From Rhizobium alarense (lineage in GTDB: Bacteria; Pseudomonadota; Alphaproteobacteria; Rhizobiales; Rhizobiaceae), in assembly GCF_021555155.1 (NCBI RefSeq), contig NZ_JAKGBU010000025.1, positions 1 to 60,792 on the forward strand: a DNA stretch of 60,792 bases. Reading direction: 5' to 3'. The notes below the pieces were generated by a model, which searched no databases, had not been told where the DNA came from, and saw only the letters and a program-made list of their open reading frames with translations. Positions 36,139 through 44,339 of this stretch are shown piece after piece; the first letter of the stretch is position 1, and the number at the start of each line of letters is the position of its first letter. Position numbers and translations under genes: made by a program.

Positions 36139-37067
36139 TCAGGCGGCCTCCCGCCCGGTCTCTGCCTGCGGCTGGAGATCGTGGAGATAGGCGACGGCGC
36201 GCTGCGCATGTGCGGCCGCCTGGAAGATGGCCCGGCGATCGCCGTCGAGCAGTCGCAACCAAGAGGCGACATAGCTCGCATGATCGGGCCGCGGCTCCAG
36301 TTCCGGGACGATCCCGAGATCGGCGCAAAGGAAACATGCCCCTATGTCGGCACAAAGCTCTTCGCGCGCGCGATCCGTGCGATCCTTATGGTAGCGGCTG
36401 AGGTCGCGATTCAGGCGGTGGCTTGCGCCAACCCAGTGGGTGACCTCATGACCCAGGACGGCGTAATAACACTCTGGGCATCCCGGAACGCCTCGAATTC
36501 CGGCATCTGAATGATGTCGCTGGACGGCTGGTAGAACGCCTGCGATCCACCATGCCGGATCACCGCGCCGGTGTTGGCGAAAAACCGGTCCGCATGCGCA
36601 ATCCGCGCGACCGGATCGGCGGCCGGCTCCGGACAGCGATAATAATGGTCCGGGAGACCTTCTATCTGATCGCAATTGAACACCGTGTACGCCTTGAGAA
36701 ACGGGATGTCGCGATCGACGTCGCCGCCGCTCGCGTCTTTCTCGGTCTTCGTGAATCGGCTGGCATAGACGACGGTCGCACCGCTTTCGCCCTTGCGCAC
36801 ATGGGCGCCAAGTTCGTTCGCCTGCCGAAGGGTCATCCATGTGGCCGATGTAAAACCGCGCGCGATACTCTCCGACCAGAGCAGGAGGACATTCAGCCCC
36901 GTATATGGCTGTCCGTTATGGCGGAGCGGCCGGGTGATCCGGCCGGACATGTTGCCGGCACTCCAGGGCTGCACCCACGGGCGCACCCCCTTCTCCAGAT
37001 CGGCGACGATGCGCTCCGTGATCCGCGCATAGATGTCGATCCTCGCGCTTTCTGATTTCCTGCTCAT
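36139..37067 (-). pseudogene. ardC: ArdC-like antirestriction protein, frameshifted
   Basis: The first frame (MSRKSESARIDIYARITERIVADLEKGVRPWVQPW) is the DUF1738/ArdC N-terminal domain that binds single-stranded DNA. The second half lies in another frame: YYAVLGHEVTHWVGASHRLNRD with the zinc-protease HEVTH motif, then REELCADIGACFLCADLGI. The break is at about 36465, where AGTGTTATTAC carries an extra GT relative to the expected DAxSYYAVL. Other ArdC proteins protect incoming plasmid DNA from restriction. The good start has GGAGG eight bases upstream, and leader repeat B lies 91 bp upstream. As written, the metalloprotease half is lost. Confidence 0.85.
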
Positions 37068-37157
37068 TCTTCTGACCTCCGTGTGAGGCCGCGCCCATCG
37101 CGGCCCGTCGCGGAGGGCCGATGGCAGGAGCGGTGAGGCGGGCAAGCGCACCGGAAC

Positions 37158-37182
37158 GGCCGGAACGTTAGTGGAGGACGGC
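37158..37182 (-). repeat. Leader repeat B, copy 2 (upstream of ardC)
   Basis: Second copy of the 25-bp element at 33838-33862 with one base different. Between repeat and start codon both leaders also share a GCCATCGG block and a GGGCGCGGCC block, so the two leaders are related over about 90 bp. Confidence 0.8.
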
Positions 37183-37363
37183 GCAGCCGTTGCGGCTTGC
37201 CGCCGGCTCCTGCAGGACCGATGGACGGGACGGGGCTGCGATGGGGCTTTTCAGCCTCTTCTTTCTTTCGCCGCTCTCCACCAGCGCCCGGCGATGACGG
37301 CCTGACACGCGAAAAGGCCGCCTCCGGCGGAGACGACCCCGATGCGGATTGCGATGTCGCAGC

Positions 37364-37951
37364 TCAATCGAAAGCCGACATTTGCGCCGCGGCCGCCTTG
37401 CGGTCGAGGGACTGGCCCGGATTGTCGACCGGCCGGTCGAAGGGCTTCCATGCCTCGCCGACGATCTGCTCGTAAGCGGCGACGGCACCTTCGGCGGCCA
37501 TCCGCAGCGCGTGCGCCTGAACGCCCATGTCGGCCGCGAACTCGCGCTTGCGCTGGGCGGCGCTGTCATAGCCGACGGGACCGTCGAGATCCTCGTCGCG
37601 CGCTTCGGCGGCACCCTTGGCGGTGGCGTCACGCGCCTCACTGACGGCGCGGGAGTAGAACTGGCCGGCGCCGTGGGCGGATCCGACATAAGCGCCGACG
37701 ATGCGCTGCAGATGGATCTGCATCGCCCGTTCGCTTAAGCCCTCGGAAAGGCCCGTGGCGGTCTCGACGATCAGGCGCTCGTGCATGTCGCGAATGCCGT
37801 CGCTGTCGAGAATGGCGGTCCCGAAGCTTTCGGCGATCCGGAGCGCCTGCGCTTCATCGGGGCATGTAAGGCGGACCATTTCGATGGTGGCGCCTTTTCG
37901 GAGCTGGACGACTCGGGCGGATTGGCGGGACTGGGTTGCGGACTTTGCCAT
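37364..37951 (-). CDS. Hypothetical 195-aa plasmid protein
   Basis: 195 aa from MAKSATQSRQSARVVQLRKGATIEM at 37951, with GAAGGAAACCATC upstream. Soluble and mostly helical (IRDMHERLIVETATGLSEGLSERAMQIHLQRIVGAYVGSAHGAGQFYSRAVSEARDATAKG). No known domain recognised; related proteins are found, as far as I recall, only on rhizobial plasmids. It is upstream of ardC on the same strand with a 297-bp gap that holds leader repeat B, so it is probably a separate unit. Confidence 0.7.
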   Translation of the reverse strand: MAKSATQSRQSARVVQLRKGATIEMVRLTCPDEAQALRIAESFGTAILDSDGIRDMHERLIVETATGLSEGLSERAMQIHLQRIVGAYVGSAHGAGQFYSRAVSEARDATAKGAAEARDEDLDGPVGYDSAAQRKREFAADMGVQAHALRMAAEGAVAAYEQIVGEAWKPFDRPVDNPGQSLDRKAAAAQMSAFD

Positions 37952-38478
37952 GATGGTTTCCTTCTCGGTTTCCCCGAAGCGGTTCGGCCCCTTGGCCGGT
38001 CTGCCCTTCGGTGCGGTCGAAGGGAACCGGCGCAAGCCGGGCGTTTCAGGGTCCGGTCAGGCCAGATCGAGCGGAGCCGGTGCGCGGGCAAGCGGGTCTT
38101 TGAGACCTGCGAGGCCCGCGTTCCTGCTCTGCGACAAGCGGCTTGACCGGCCGCCCCGCGGCGCGACAGCGGCCTTGAAACGACCGGCCGCCGGTTCAGA
38201 CCGCAACGAAACCGAAGGGCAGATCGGCCAAGGGATCGACATCGGATGCCAGAGCCGAAGAGGAAACCAGGCAAGGCGCGCGCCAGACCAATTCCCGTCT
38301 ACTACAATAGCTTCGCCCACCAATGCCGGAATGCTCTAACGTCCTCCCGATGTCCGCTGGTCTGCGAGGCGCTCTCGATGGGAAAGCGGCGGCGATTTGA
38401 TCTCGGCGGCTTTCCGCGATAGATGCGCTCCTGACATCCGGGGCCATTACAAGGTCTCCTACGGAAGGGACACAACAG
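37952..38478. other. Divergent spacer, 527 bp
   Basis: It lies between the leftward 195-aa gene and the rightward phnA-like gene and should contain both promoters. GC-rich frames here lack ribosome sites and protein-like composition. Nothing else recognised. Confidence 0.45.
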
Positions 38479-38784
38479 ATGAGCGACCAGAGCAACGACG
38501 ATTACGTCTATGACGAAGCAACCGGGGAATGGCGGCCGGCCTCCGAACTTGCCGCGGAGAAGGCGAAGGCAGCCGAAGTCCGGGATGCCTCCGGCAATGT
38601 TCTCGCCGACGGCGACTCCGTCGTGCTGATCAAGGATCTGAAGGTCAAAGGCGCCGGCCAGACGCTGAAGCAGGGCACCGTCATCAGGTCGATCCGGCTC
38701 ACCGATAATCCGGAAGAGATCGATTGCCGCCACGACGCGATCAAGGGGCTGGTCCTGCGCACGGAATTCGTGCGCAAGCGTTGA
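38479..38784 (+). CDS. phnA: PhnA-domain protein without the zinc ribbon
   Basis: 101 aa. The C-terminal PhnA domain is complete: VRDASGNVLADGDSVVLIKDLKVKGAGQTLKQGTVIRSIRLTDNPEEIDCRHDAIKGLVLRTEFVRKR. The N-terminal 30 residues (DDYVYDEATGEWRPASELAAEKAK) replace the Cys4 zinc ribbon of E. coli PhnA. Despite the name, a role in phosphonate use is not established for this family. The ribosome site GGAAGGGA is close to the ATG. It is a lone rightward gene among leftward ones. Confidence 0.85.
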   Translation: MSDQSNDDYVYDEATGEWRPASELAAEKAKAAEVRDASGNVLADGDSVVLIKDLKVKGAGQTLKQGTVIRSIRLTDNPEEIDCRHDAIKGLVLRTEFVRKR

Positions 38785-38793
38785 CGCGGTGCA

Positions 38794-39009
38794 CTACCGT
38801 TTGGGCAAGCGGTAACGATCAAGCCAGGTGGGGCCGCGAGTGTTGCGAAGTCGGCGTAGTATCCCGCCATCGTCATGGGGCGCTTCGCCCATCCAGGCAT
38901 TGTTCAGGATGCGCTTCCACGAACGGCCGTGTCTGGCGGCATAATCCTGAAGAGCATTCACCTCTTCCTCGGTCAGAGGTGGAAGCGGCTCGGCGTCAAA
39001 GCGCCTCAT
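38794..39009 (-). CDS. Hypothetical 71-aa protein, last of a coupled four-gene operon
   Basis: 71 aa (MRRFDAEPLPPLTEEEVNALQDYAARHGRSWKRILNNAWMG). Short, helical, basic C-terminus. The TEEEVNALQDYAARHGRSWKRIL segment is a common small-domain pattern in alphaproteobacteria, without a role known to me. It overlaps the upstream 127-aa gene by 14 bp. Convergent with phnA nine bases away. Confidence 0.68.
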   Translation of the reverse strand: MRRFDAEPLPPLTEEEVNALQDYAARHGRSWKRILNNAWMGEAPHDDGGILRRLRNTRGPTWLDRYRLPKR

Positions 39010-39379
39010 GGCGCGCTCCTCTCACGACGGTGATGACGGCATCCTCGTTCCGGACCCGAGCGGAAGCACTAAATTCCGGTCGCGCCTGGAAAGCGGCGAT
39101 GGCCGCCTCCTGGCGCGCGAGCTTGCGGGAAAGAGCATCGATCTCCGGCTGCCGTTCCGCGGTGATCGCCGCCAGACTGGAGCGATAGCGGGCGAGGAAG
39201 GCTTCCGGCGCGGGCGGTTTACCCCGCCGGTATCCGCTCCGGCGCCGTCCGAGCGACGGGATGAGAGCCGTCATCTTGGCGGTAATCTGCCGGTCGATCA
39301 TGTCGAGCTGGCGTTGTGTCTGGCGGCGGGCCTCTTCCATCCGGAAAAGCAACGCCTGACGTTCCGGGGACCGGGTCAT
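38996..39379 (-). CDS. Hypothetical 127-aa coiled-coil protein
   Basis: 127 aa. Mainly charged helix (MEEARRQTQRQLDMIDRQITAKM, then AAITAERQPEIDALSRKLARQEAAIAAFQARPEFS) with a basic middle (GRRRSGYRRGKPPAP). No catalytic motif. Its ATG overlaps the stop of the 295-aa gene (ATGA), so it is translationally coupled to it. Function unknown. Confidence 0.7.
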   Translation of the reverse strand: MTRSPERQALLFRMEEARRQTQRQLDMIDRQITAKMTALIPSLGRRRSGYRRGKPPAPEAFLARYRSSLAAITAERQPEIDALSRKLARQEAAIAAFQARPEFSASARVRNEDAVITVVRGARHEAL

Positions 39380-40263
39380 GACGTCTCCCTCCCCTGCCAG
39401 ACGACAAAGCTCGACGGCCCGTCGTAGGACCGATGACGATCGGCATCGATGACGAAACCGAAGCGGCCCGGCTCGTATTCACCAGAGGGCACGAGAAAAC
39501 GTCGTTCCCCGGCATTCTGCTCCCGCTTCCCGCCGCGCGTGGCGATCACTTCGATCATGCCGGTATGATGATCGGAGCGAAGGGCGGAGATGACGATCCA
39601 GTCATCGGCATGGGCCGCCTCGAAAGCGCGACGGTCCTTCACATGGGACTCCCCCGGCACCAGGGTCGTGGCGAAGATCGTTTCCCAGGCGTCGGGCCAC
39701 CAAACCTTGATGGACCGTTCCGCGCAGCGGCGTTCGAACGCGGTGAACAGATGGGGGAAGGTGATCGCGACGATCGCCCAGGCGGAGTCCTCCTCATAGA
39801 AGCCGTCTTTCGACCGCAGAAGCGGGTGAACCTTCCGGTTGCGCTCGGCCGAGAGCCTGAAGCCGCCGTGCCCGGCGGTGGAATGGCACTCGACGCCCTC
39901 CGCATAGACGGTCGTGTGCTGCGACATCCCCCAGGGCGTATGGACGCGGGTGAAGATCTCGTGCCGGCCGAGTGCCTGCCGTTCGCGTTGATGTTCGGCA
40001 TTCTCGATCACGCGCTCGCGAAACGCCGCCTCGTCGGCGAGTTCGCCGGAATGACCGTAGAAGTCGCATCGCCGCCACTCGGCGAGCGGCCGGGCGATTT
40101 TCCAGCCGGTGGCAAGATAGTGCCGGCCTTCACGGCCAGGCAACATCGCGAACGCCGTGTCACTCACGCGGGCGACCGGAAACCCTTCGGCGGATCGACC
40201 AAAGGTAACCCCCGGAAATCCGGGGGTGGCACTGGCTTCGGTCAGGACAGGGCTGGTGTTCAT
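39376..40263 (-). CDS. Conserved plasmid protein of unknown function, 295 aa
   Basis: 295 aa from MNTSPVLTEASATPGFPGVTFGRSAEGFPVARVSD at 40263. Distinct conserved blocks: LPGREGRHYLATGWKIARPLAEWRRCDFYGHSGELADEAAFRERV, TRVHTPWGMSQHTTVYAEGVECHSTAGHGGFRLSAERNRKVHP and WWPDAWETIFATTLVPGESHVKDRRAFEAAHADDWIVISAL. I believe this corresponds to a DUF7007-type family but cannot verify it. No signal or membrane segment. Overlaps its upstream partner by four bases (ATGA). Confidence 0.72.
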   Translation of the reverse strand: MNTSPVLTEASATPGFPGVTFGRSAEGFPVARVSDTAFAMLPGREGRHYLATGWKIARPLAEWRRCDFYGHSGELADEAAFRERVIENAEHQRERQALGRHEIFTRVHTPWGMSQHTTVYAEGVECHSTAGHGGFRLSAERNRKVHPLLRSKDGFYEEDSAWAIVAITFPHLFTAFERRCAERSIKVWWPDAWETIFATTLVPGESHVKDRRAFEAAHADDWIVISALRSDHHTGMIEVIATRGGKREQNAGERRFLVPSGEYEPGRFGFVIDADRHRSYDGPSSFVVWQGRETS

Positions 40264-40733
40264 GATGCCGCCCTCCCTTCCACGACGTCGGCTGCGACCT
40301 CGTCCGCAGTGACGACCTCCAGCGCGGCATGAGGATAGCCGTGCCGGGACAGCCATTCCTCTGCGGCTCGGCGATTCGCTGCGAGATGGACGAGCTCGGC
40401 ATTGTCACCGGCGCGATCGAACACGCGGCAACTGCCGATGGCAGGGCGTTTTTCAATCGTGAACGTCAGACGGGTCTCCAGCCAGAAGGTCCGATGAACG
40501 CGGATTGTGATGACGCCGGCAGCACCGTGGTCGGCTTCATGAAGCGTGATGCTCTCGGGCAGGATGATGCTGCCTGAGCCAAGTTCTCCCTGTTTGCTGA
40601 TCAGGCGGCCGCTGCTGTTATTGCTCTGCCATGCAGATAGCTTCCTGCGATGGTGTTCGGGTGGCCGCGGCGCGCCGTCCGACCAGGCGATGATCGAGCC
40701 GAGGGGTGCCATAAATGCGATATGCGCGGACAT
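40260..40733 (-). CDS. Hypothetical 157-aa protein, first of the coupled operon
   Basis: 157 aa starting MSAHIAFMAPLGSIIAWSDGAPRPPEHHRRKLSAW, with AGGGAGAA upstream. The sequence is beta-rich in the middle (GSGSIILPESITLHEADHGAAGVITIRVHRTFWLETRLTFTIEKRP), followed by a helical end. No known domain. A terminator (40773-40801) separates it from the parB-like gene, so it starts its own transcription unit of four genes (40733 to 38794). Confidence 0.7.
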   Translation of the reverse strand: MSAHIAFMAPLGSIIAWSDGAPRPPEHHRRKLSAWQSNNSSGRLISKQGELGSGSIILPESITLHEADHGAAGVITIRVHRTFWLETRLTFTIEKRPAIGSCRVFDRAGDNAELVHLAANRRAAEEWLSRHGYPHAALEVVTADEVAADVVEGRAAS

Positions 40734-40772
40734 GCAAGTTCTCCCTAGGTTTCGAGGGGTGCGAAAACGAAA

Positions 40773-40801
40773 CCGCCGCCGGTGGAAATCACCGGCGGCG
40801 G
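40773..40801 (-). terminator. Rho-independent terminator after the parB-like gene
   Basis: Perfect 12-bp GC-rich stem (CCGCCGCCGGTG/CACCGGCGGCGG) with a 5-base loop, followed on the minus strand by TTTCGTTTTCG. It is 31 bases past the parB-like stop. Confidence 0.8.
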
Positions 40802-40832
40802 AACATCATTCGAAAGGAAAGTGCGGGGGCGG

Positions 40833-42680
40833 CTATTCCGCCGCGACGCGATAGGCCTCCTGCGCCTCGTCAGGCTCGGCTGTAACGGAACCGTCGTCTA
40901 AGGTGTCGGGCAGATCGGCTTCACCCTCGAACGGATCGAGGGCTTCACCTTGACCGACGACGCTCCCGCCAACCGGAGCGCCTTCGCCTATATCTGCATC
41001 CGTCTCCGCATCGACCGCGGCGCCCTCAACGGGCGCGCCGGCAAAGCCATCCCCTGTGGCGTCAACCTGGGCTTCCTCGTCGTCGAGAGTCTCGGCATGC
41101 TTGATCAGATCGCCGACGTCGTTCGGATCAGGAGCGAAGATCGCCGACGCATGGACGAAATGACCGTCCTTGAAGTGGTCGACCAGGGCCGCACGGGTTT
41201 CGCGCACCTTTGGACGCGGCAGGACATTGACCTCCTTCGCCGCCGCCTCCAGCGCCTGCCGCGACAGGCACAACAGGAAATCTTCGGAGCCCATGTTTGG
41301 CAGAAAGCCGTCGGCGCCAATGGCGTCACCGGCGATGCGGGAGACGACGCCGCTGTTCGACATGCCGCGGCGGCAGGACAGGACGTCGGTCAACATGGAG
41401 CGGGCGGCGATGCGCACCGTCTCCATATCAAAGGAAAACTTGCCGTCCTCGGAGAACAGACGGGCGGCATGACGCCGGAAGCGCTTCGGCCCGAACACAG
41501 TGTCGTTGGAGCCGGAATCGACACGGACATTCTGGCCGGCAAAGGCGAGAACGAGCAAGGCCATGAGCATGTCGTCCTCGATCGGCGCGCGGCCGAGCGC
41601 CTCGTGCAGCGCGTCGGTGCGGAAATCGCCGATCATGTCATGGCCCTTCTGGGTGACGTCGGGGCGCGGCTTCGGCGTGTCGATGATCCTGCCGTCATGA
41701 ACATCGCCCTGCCCGCCTGTCGCGGAGACGCCGCCCTTGCCCTTCGCTTGTCTGTCCTCCGGCATGCGGAAGGCAACCGACTGCACCTTGCCGTCGCGGT
41801 CGAGATACATGGCGACATGGTCGGACTTCGAAGGTTTGCCGTAAACGCGTTCGGCCTTCTTCGGCAGTTCCGGCTGACCCCAATTGTTGACCTCGACGAT
41901 CGCACCCTTCTTCGGAAGGTTGTTGGTCATCCATTCCTGTTGGGCGCCAAGGAAGGCTTCGACATTGGTGGTATAGCGCGTGTCTTCGTCAGCCGGCGAA
42001 AACAGGTCCTCGACCCACTCGATGCCGTAGGCCGCGGCGAGGTCGTCACCGAAGCTCGCATCCTTCGCATACATGCGCGTCTTCGTGAGCGCCCGGGAGA
42101 TATTGTACCAGTCGGCCCGCTCGTTCTTCTTCGGCTTGTCCGCCTTCCACACCTCTTTCTGTTCGTCGAGCGAGGCCGCGGCGACAGTGCGGAGCTGCTG
42201 CTCGTTCGGCATGTCACCGAGCGCCATATGATCGAGCATGGCCGGCAGCACGTTGGCGAGCAGCCTGAGTTTCCGGATCTGCCGGACCGGCAAAGCGAGT
42301 GCGACCGCGATCGCCTCCTCGGTCCAGCCCAGCGCAACGAGCCGTTCTATGCCGCGCCATTGGTCGACAGGATTAAGCGGTTCACGGGCAATGTTCTCGA
42401 CCATCGAGCGCATGGCGCCGTTATCGTTCGCCGCCTCGCGGACGATCACCTCGATTTCCTCGAGGCCGGCGGCGATCGCCTGTCGGACGCGGCGATGGCC
42501 GGCCTGAATGATGTAGCCGTTCCCGCCATCCGTCTGCGGCGAGACGACCGGGGGCTGGATGATGCCGACAGCCTTCACTGTCGCCAGAAGCAGGGCGTCA
42601 GCCTGCGGCGACGATTTGGACCGGCGCGCGTCGTCGGGATTGTCCTTCAGCGCGCGGGGATCGAGTTTCAGGATCTGCAT
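40833..42680 (-). CDS. ParB/Spo0J-like protein of plasmid accessory regions
   Basis: 615 aa from MQILKLDPRALKDNPDDARRSKSSPQADALLLATVKAVG at 42680 (AAGGAG upstream). The N-terminal ParB nuclease-like fold has GHRRVRQAIAAGLEEIEVIV and MVENIAREPLNPVDQWRGIERLVALGWTEEAIAVALALPVRQIRKLRLLANVLP, i.e. ParB box plus helix-turn-helix. The remaining 400 residues are specific, ending in an acidic tail (EGEADLPDTLDDGSVTAEPDEAQ). It is not next to a ParA gene, so it is unlikely to be the replicon's partition protein. It may be a DNA-binding regulator or nuclease. Role unknown. Confidence 0.82.
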   Translation of the reverse strand: MQILKLDPRALKDNPDDARRSKSSPQADALLLATVKAVGIIQPPVVSPQTDGGNGYIIQAGHRRVRQAIAAGLEEIEVIVREAANDNGAMRSMVENIAREPLNPVDQWRGIERLVALGWTEEAIAVALALPVRQIRKLRLLANVLPAMLDHMALGDMPNEQQLRTVAAASLDEQKEVWKADKPKKNERADWYNISRALTKTRMYAKDASFGDDLAAAYGIEWVEDLFSPADEDTRYTTNVEAFLGAQQEWMTNNLPKKGAIVEVNNWGQPELPKKAERVYGKPSKSDHVAMYLDRDGKVQSVAFRMPEDRQAKGKGGVSATGGQGDVHDGRIIDTPKPRPDVTQKGHDMIGDFRTDALHEALGRAPIEDDMLMALLVLAFAGQNVRVDSGSNDTVFGPKRFRRHAARLFSEDGKFSFDMETVRIAARSMLTDVLSCRRGMSNSGVVSRIAGDAIGADGFLPNMGSEDFLLCLSRQALEAAAKEVNVLPRPKVRETRAALVDHFKDGHFVHASAIFAPDPNDVGDLIKHAETLDDEEAQVDATGDGFAGAPVEGAAVDAETDADIGEGAPVGGSVVGQGEALDPFEGEADLPDTLDDGSVTAEPDEAQEAYRVAAE

Positions 42681-43185
42681 CGGATTTGCTCCTTCCGGGG
42701 TCGCGGAACCGGCACATCGCCGGCTCTTGTCCGTCTTCAGTTCTTCCGAAGACATCTCCCGGACCGCAGGGCGGGCAGACCGGCGCAACTGCGCCCGAGC
42801 GGCCCTGCCGGTCCGGGCGAGCGGGGCGAAGCCTTGCGAGAACGACCGGCAGGGGTGAGGAGGGGGCGGTTGAGCGCAAGCGGCGACGGGAAGGCCGATC
42901 TGCGACCGGTTTCCTCTCCTCTTTTTTCTTTTGTTTTCTTTCCATTCCGGCGAGGTGTCAGCGGCAGATTGCAGCGGGCACTGGGCCGCGGCGAGCGGCA
43001 TGGATTGATGGGCGGAATGCCAGCGAAAGCCCATAAGTGTGGAGATCTTCAGCCTCCAGAGGAGGACGGTTGCGTGTAGCGCCGCCGGCAATCATCTGGC
43101 AAATGGAAGTATTGTCGTCTGATTGGGAGCGTCGGGCTCCGGGCGTCAATCGCGGCGGTTGATTTTTACGAGGAACTTCGTATAT
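42681..43185. promoter_or_regulatory. Divergent spacer with operator candidate for the toxin-antitoxin-like pair
   Basis: 505 bp without a credible gene between the leftward parB-like gene and the rightward pair. An AT-rich dyad TACGA-GGAACT-TCGTA at 43167-43182 overlaps the ribosome site just before the 98-aa gene start, a good place for autoregulation. A long pyrimidine run (CTCCTCTTTTTTCTTTTG) lies near 42920. Confidence 0.5.
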
Positions 43186-43482
43186 ATGGCTAGGACAGGA
43201 TTTAAGGAAGCCAAACGAAAAGTGATTGCCGCCCTCAAGAGCGGGAGATACCAGCACGAGGCGCACCGTTCGAACGTAGACACGAAGAACCTGCTTCTGA
43301 CCGGGTTGGTAACTGCCGAGGAAATCTGCGACGTGCTGAAGCGCAGCCAGGGTCAGGATCACACAGCCTCACCGCATCATCAGGCGCCCTCGATCGAGGT
43401 TCACATAATCCAGCGTGAGAGCTGGTACATCAAATTCTACTTTGTTGACCCGGACACGGTGTTCATCAGCGTGCATCAATGA
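43186..43482 (+). CDS. Probable toxin of an MqsR/RelE-like fold
   Basis: 98 aa from MARTGFKEAKRKVIAALKSGRYQHEA, with GAGGAAC before the ATG. The helical start, TAEEICDVLKRSQGQDH and the terminal strand pattern SIEVHIIQRESWYIKFYFVDPDTVFISVHQ recall MqsR and DUF4258-type small RNases, where the C-terminal strands hold the active site. It is followed eight bases later by a gene with an MqsA-like double CxxC zinc ribbon, the MqsRA gene order (toxin first). Activity is inferred from fold-like pattern and context only. Confidence 0.6.
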   Translation: MARTGFKEAKRKVIAALKSGRYQHEAHRSNVDTKNLLLTGLVTAEEICDVLKRSQGQDHTASPHHQAPSIEVHIIQRESWYIKFYFVDPDTVFISVHQ

Positions 43483-43490
43483 GGTGACAC

Positions 43491-44129
43491 ATGAAGCTCT
43501 ATCAACCAGGTGACACGAGCAGGGCAATTTGCCCGCATTGCGGCAAGCTTGTTTCCACGACCTTCGCCTATCGTGATGTGCCTTTCGAGGACGGGTCCGG
43601 CGTGGTCAAGGGGATCCTGGCAGCGGTTTGTGACGAATGCCAGAACGTGATTGCGATCCCGGCACAATCGACCCCGGCCATCCGGCGTGCGCGGGACGCG
43701 GCCGAGATTTCCCTTGAAGTGAGCATTCCTGCTCCAGAGGTCGAAATCCTTGACGCGGCCGCCTACCGTGTCGACCCGTCGGCAACAACGCGCTTCAGGA
43801 AATCTCTCTTCGCCTTCTATCTCCAGCGACTGCGGCACAGCGAAGAGACGGCAGAAATGCTGCGCCGTGATTTCGAGGCCTGGAATGCTGTTAAGACAGA
43901 GCAACGCAAGCGCGTCAGCCGCGGGATCAGGATCCCCCATCGTCGGCTGTCCTTCAAGATCTCGCCCAAGACCGACCGGGACGTTCAATGGCTCATGGAA
44001 ACGAGCGGCATGAACAAGACCGACACCGTTCGCAGCGTCGTCATGGAGATAGAGAAGGACCTTTTGGGACCGAATACACCCCGCGAACTGAGACATCTCC
44101 AGGATATCGCCGCAGTCGTTAACGCCTGA
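43491..44129 (+). CDS. Zinc-ribbon putative antitoxin with a ribbon-helix-helix-like end
   Basis: 212 aa. The N-terminus has two CxxC pairs (AICPHCGKLVS and AAVCDECQNVIAIPA), as in the MqsA zinc domain that binds MqsR. The middle is helical (FRKSLFAFYLQRLRHSEETAEMLRRDFEAW). The C-terminal part, RLSFKISPKTDRDVQWLMETSGMNKTDTVRSVVMEIEKDLL, looks like a ribbon-helix-helix DNA-binding unit and not the helix-turn-helix of MqsA. It directly follows the putative toxin (GGTGACAC site) and would be its antitoxin and repressor. Confidence 0.65.
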   Translation: MKLYQPGDTSRAICPHCGKLVSTTFAYRDVPFEDGSGVVKGILAAVCDECQNVIAIPAQSTPAIRRARDAAEISLEVSIPAPEVEILDAAAYRVDPSATTRFRKSLFAFYLQRLRHSEETAEMLRRDFEAWNAVKTEQRKRVSRGIRIPHRRLSFKISPKTDRDVQWLMETSGMNKTDTVRSVVMEIEKDLLGPNTPRELRHLQDIAAVVNA

Positions 44130-44339
44130 AGGCGGCGGCCGAACGGCAACTGATCAAATGGAGGAAGCGGCACACCAGTCGAGGTCGGTTCGGGGAGAGG
44201 GCGAAATGACACTCCAGGGCCAAGAAAGCCCATTCCAATTGAACTCACGTGGATTTTGATGCGGGAAGGCCTTGATTTGCAGGGTGCGACTGGTGTCCAA
44301 AACAGACTATACTCAAAACGGCCAGCGGAGGACGGTTCT

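Noticed and set aside
37707-37722. TGCAGAT-GG-ATCTGCA, resembling a TraR box
   Set aside because: The half-sites are spread by two extra bases and the site lies inside the coding part of the 195-aa gene; spacing is wrong for TraR.
38458-38471. CCTACGGAAGGGAC, also found at 49993-50006
   Set aside because: At the first place it is simply the ribosome site of the phnA-like gene; the second copy is on the opposite side relative to transcription. A 14-bp coincidence of a purine-rich site is likely.
40833-42680. ParB-like gene as evidence of a repABC or parAB replication locus
   Set aside because: No ParA/RepA, RepC or origin-like iterons are nearby, and the protein has a long unrelated C-terminal part.
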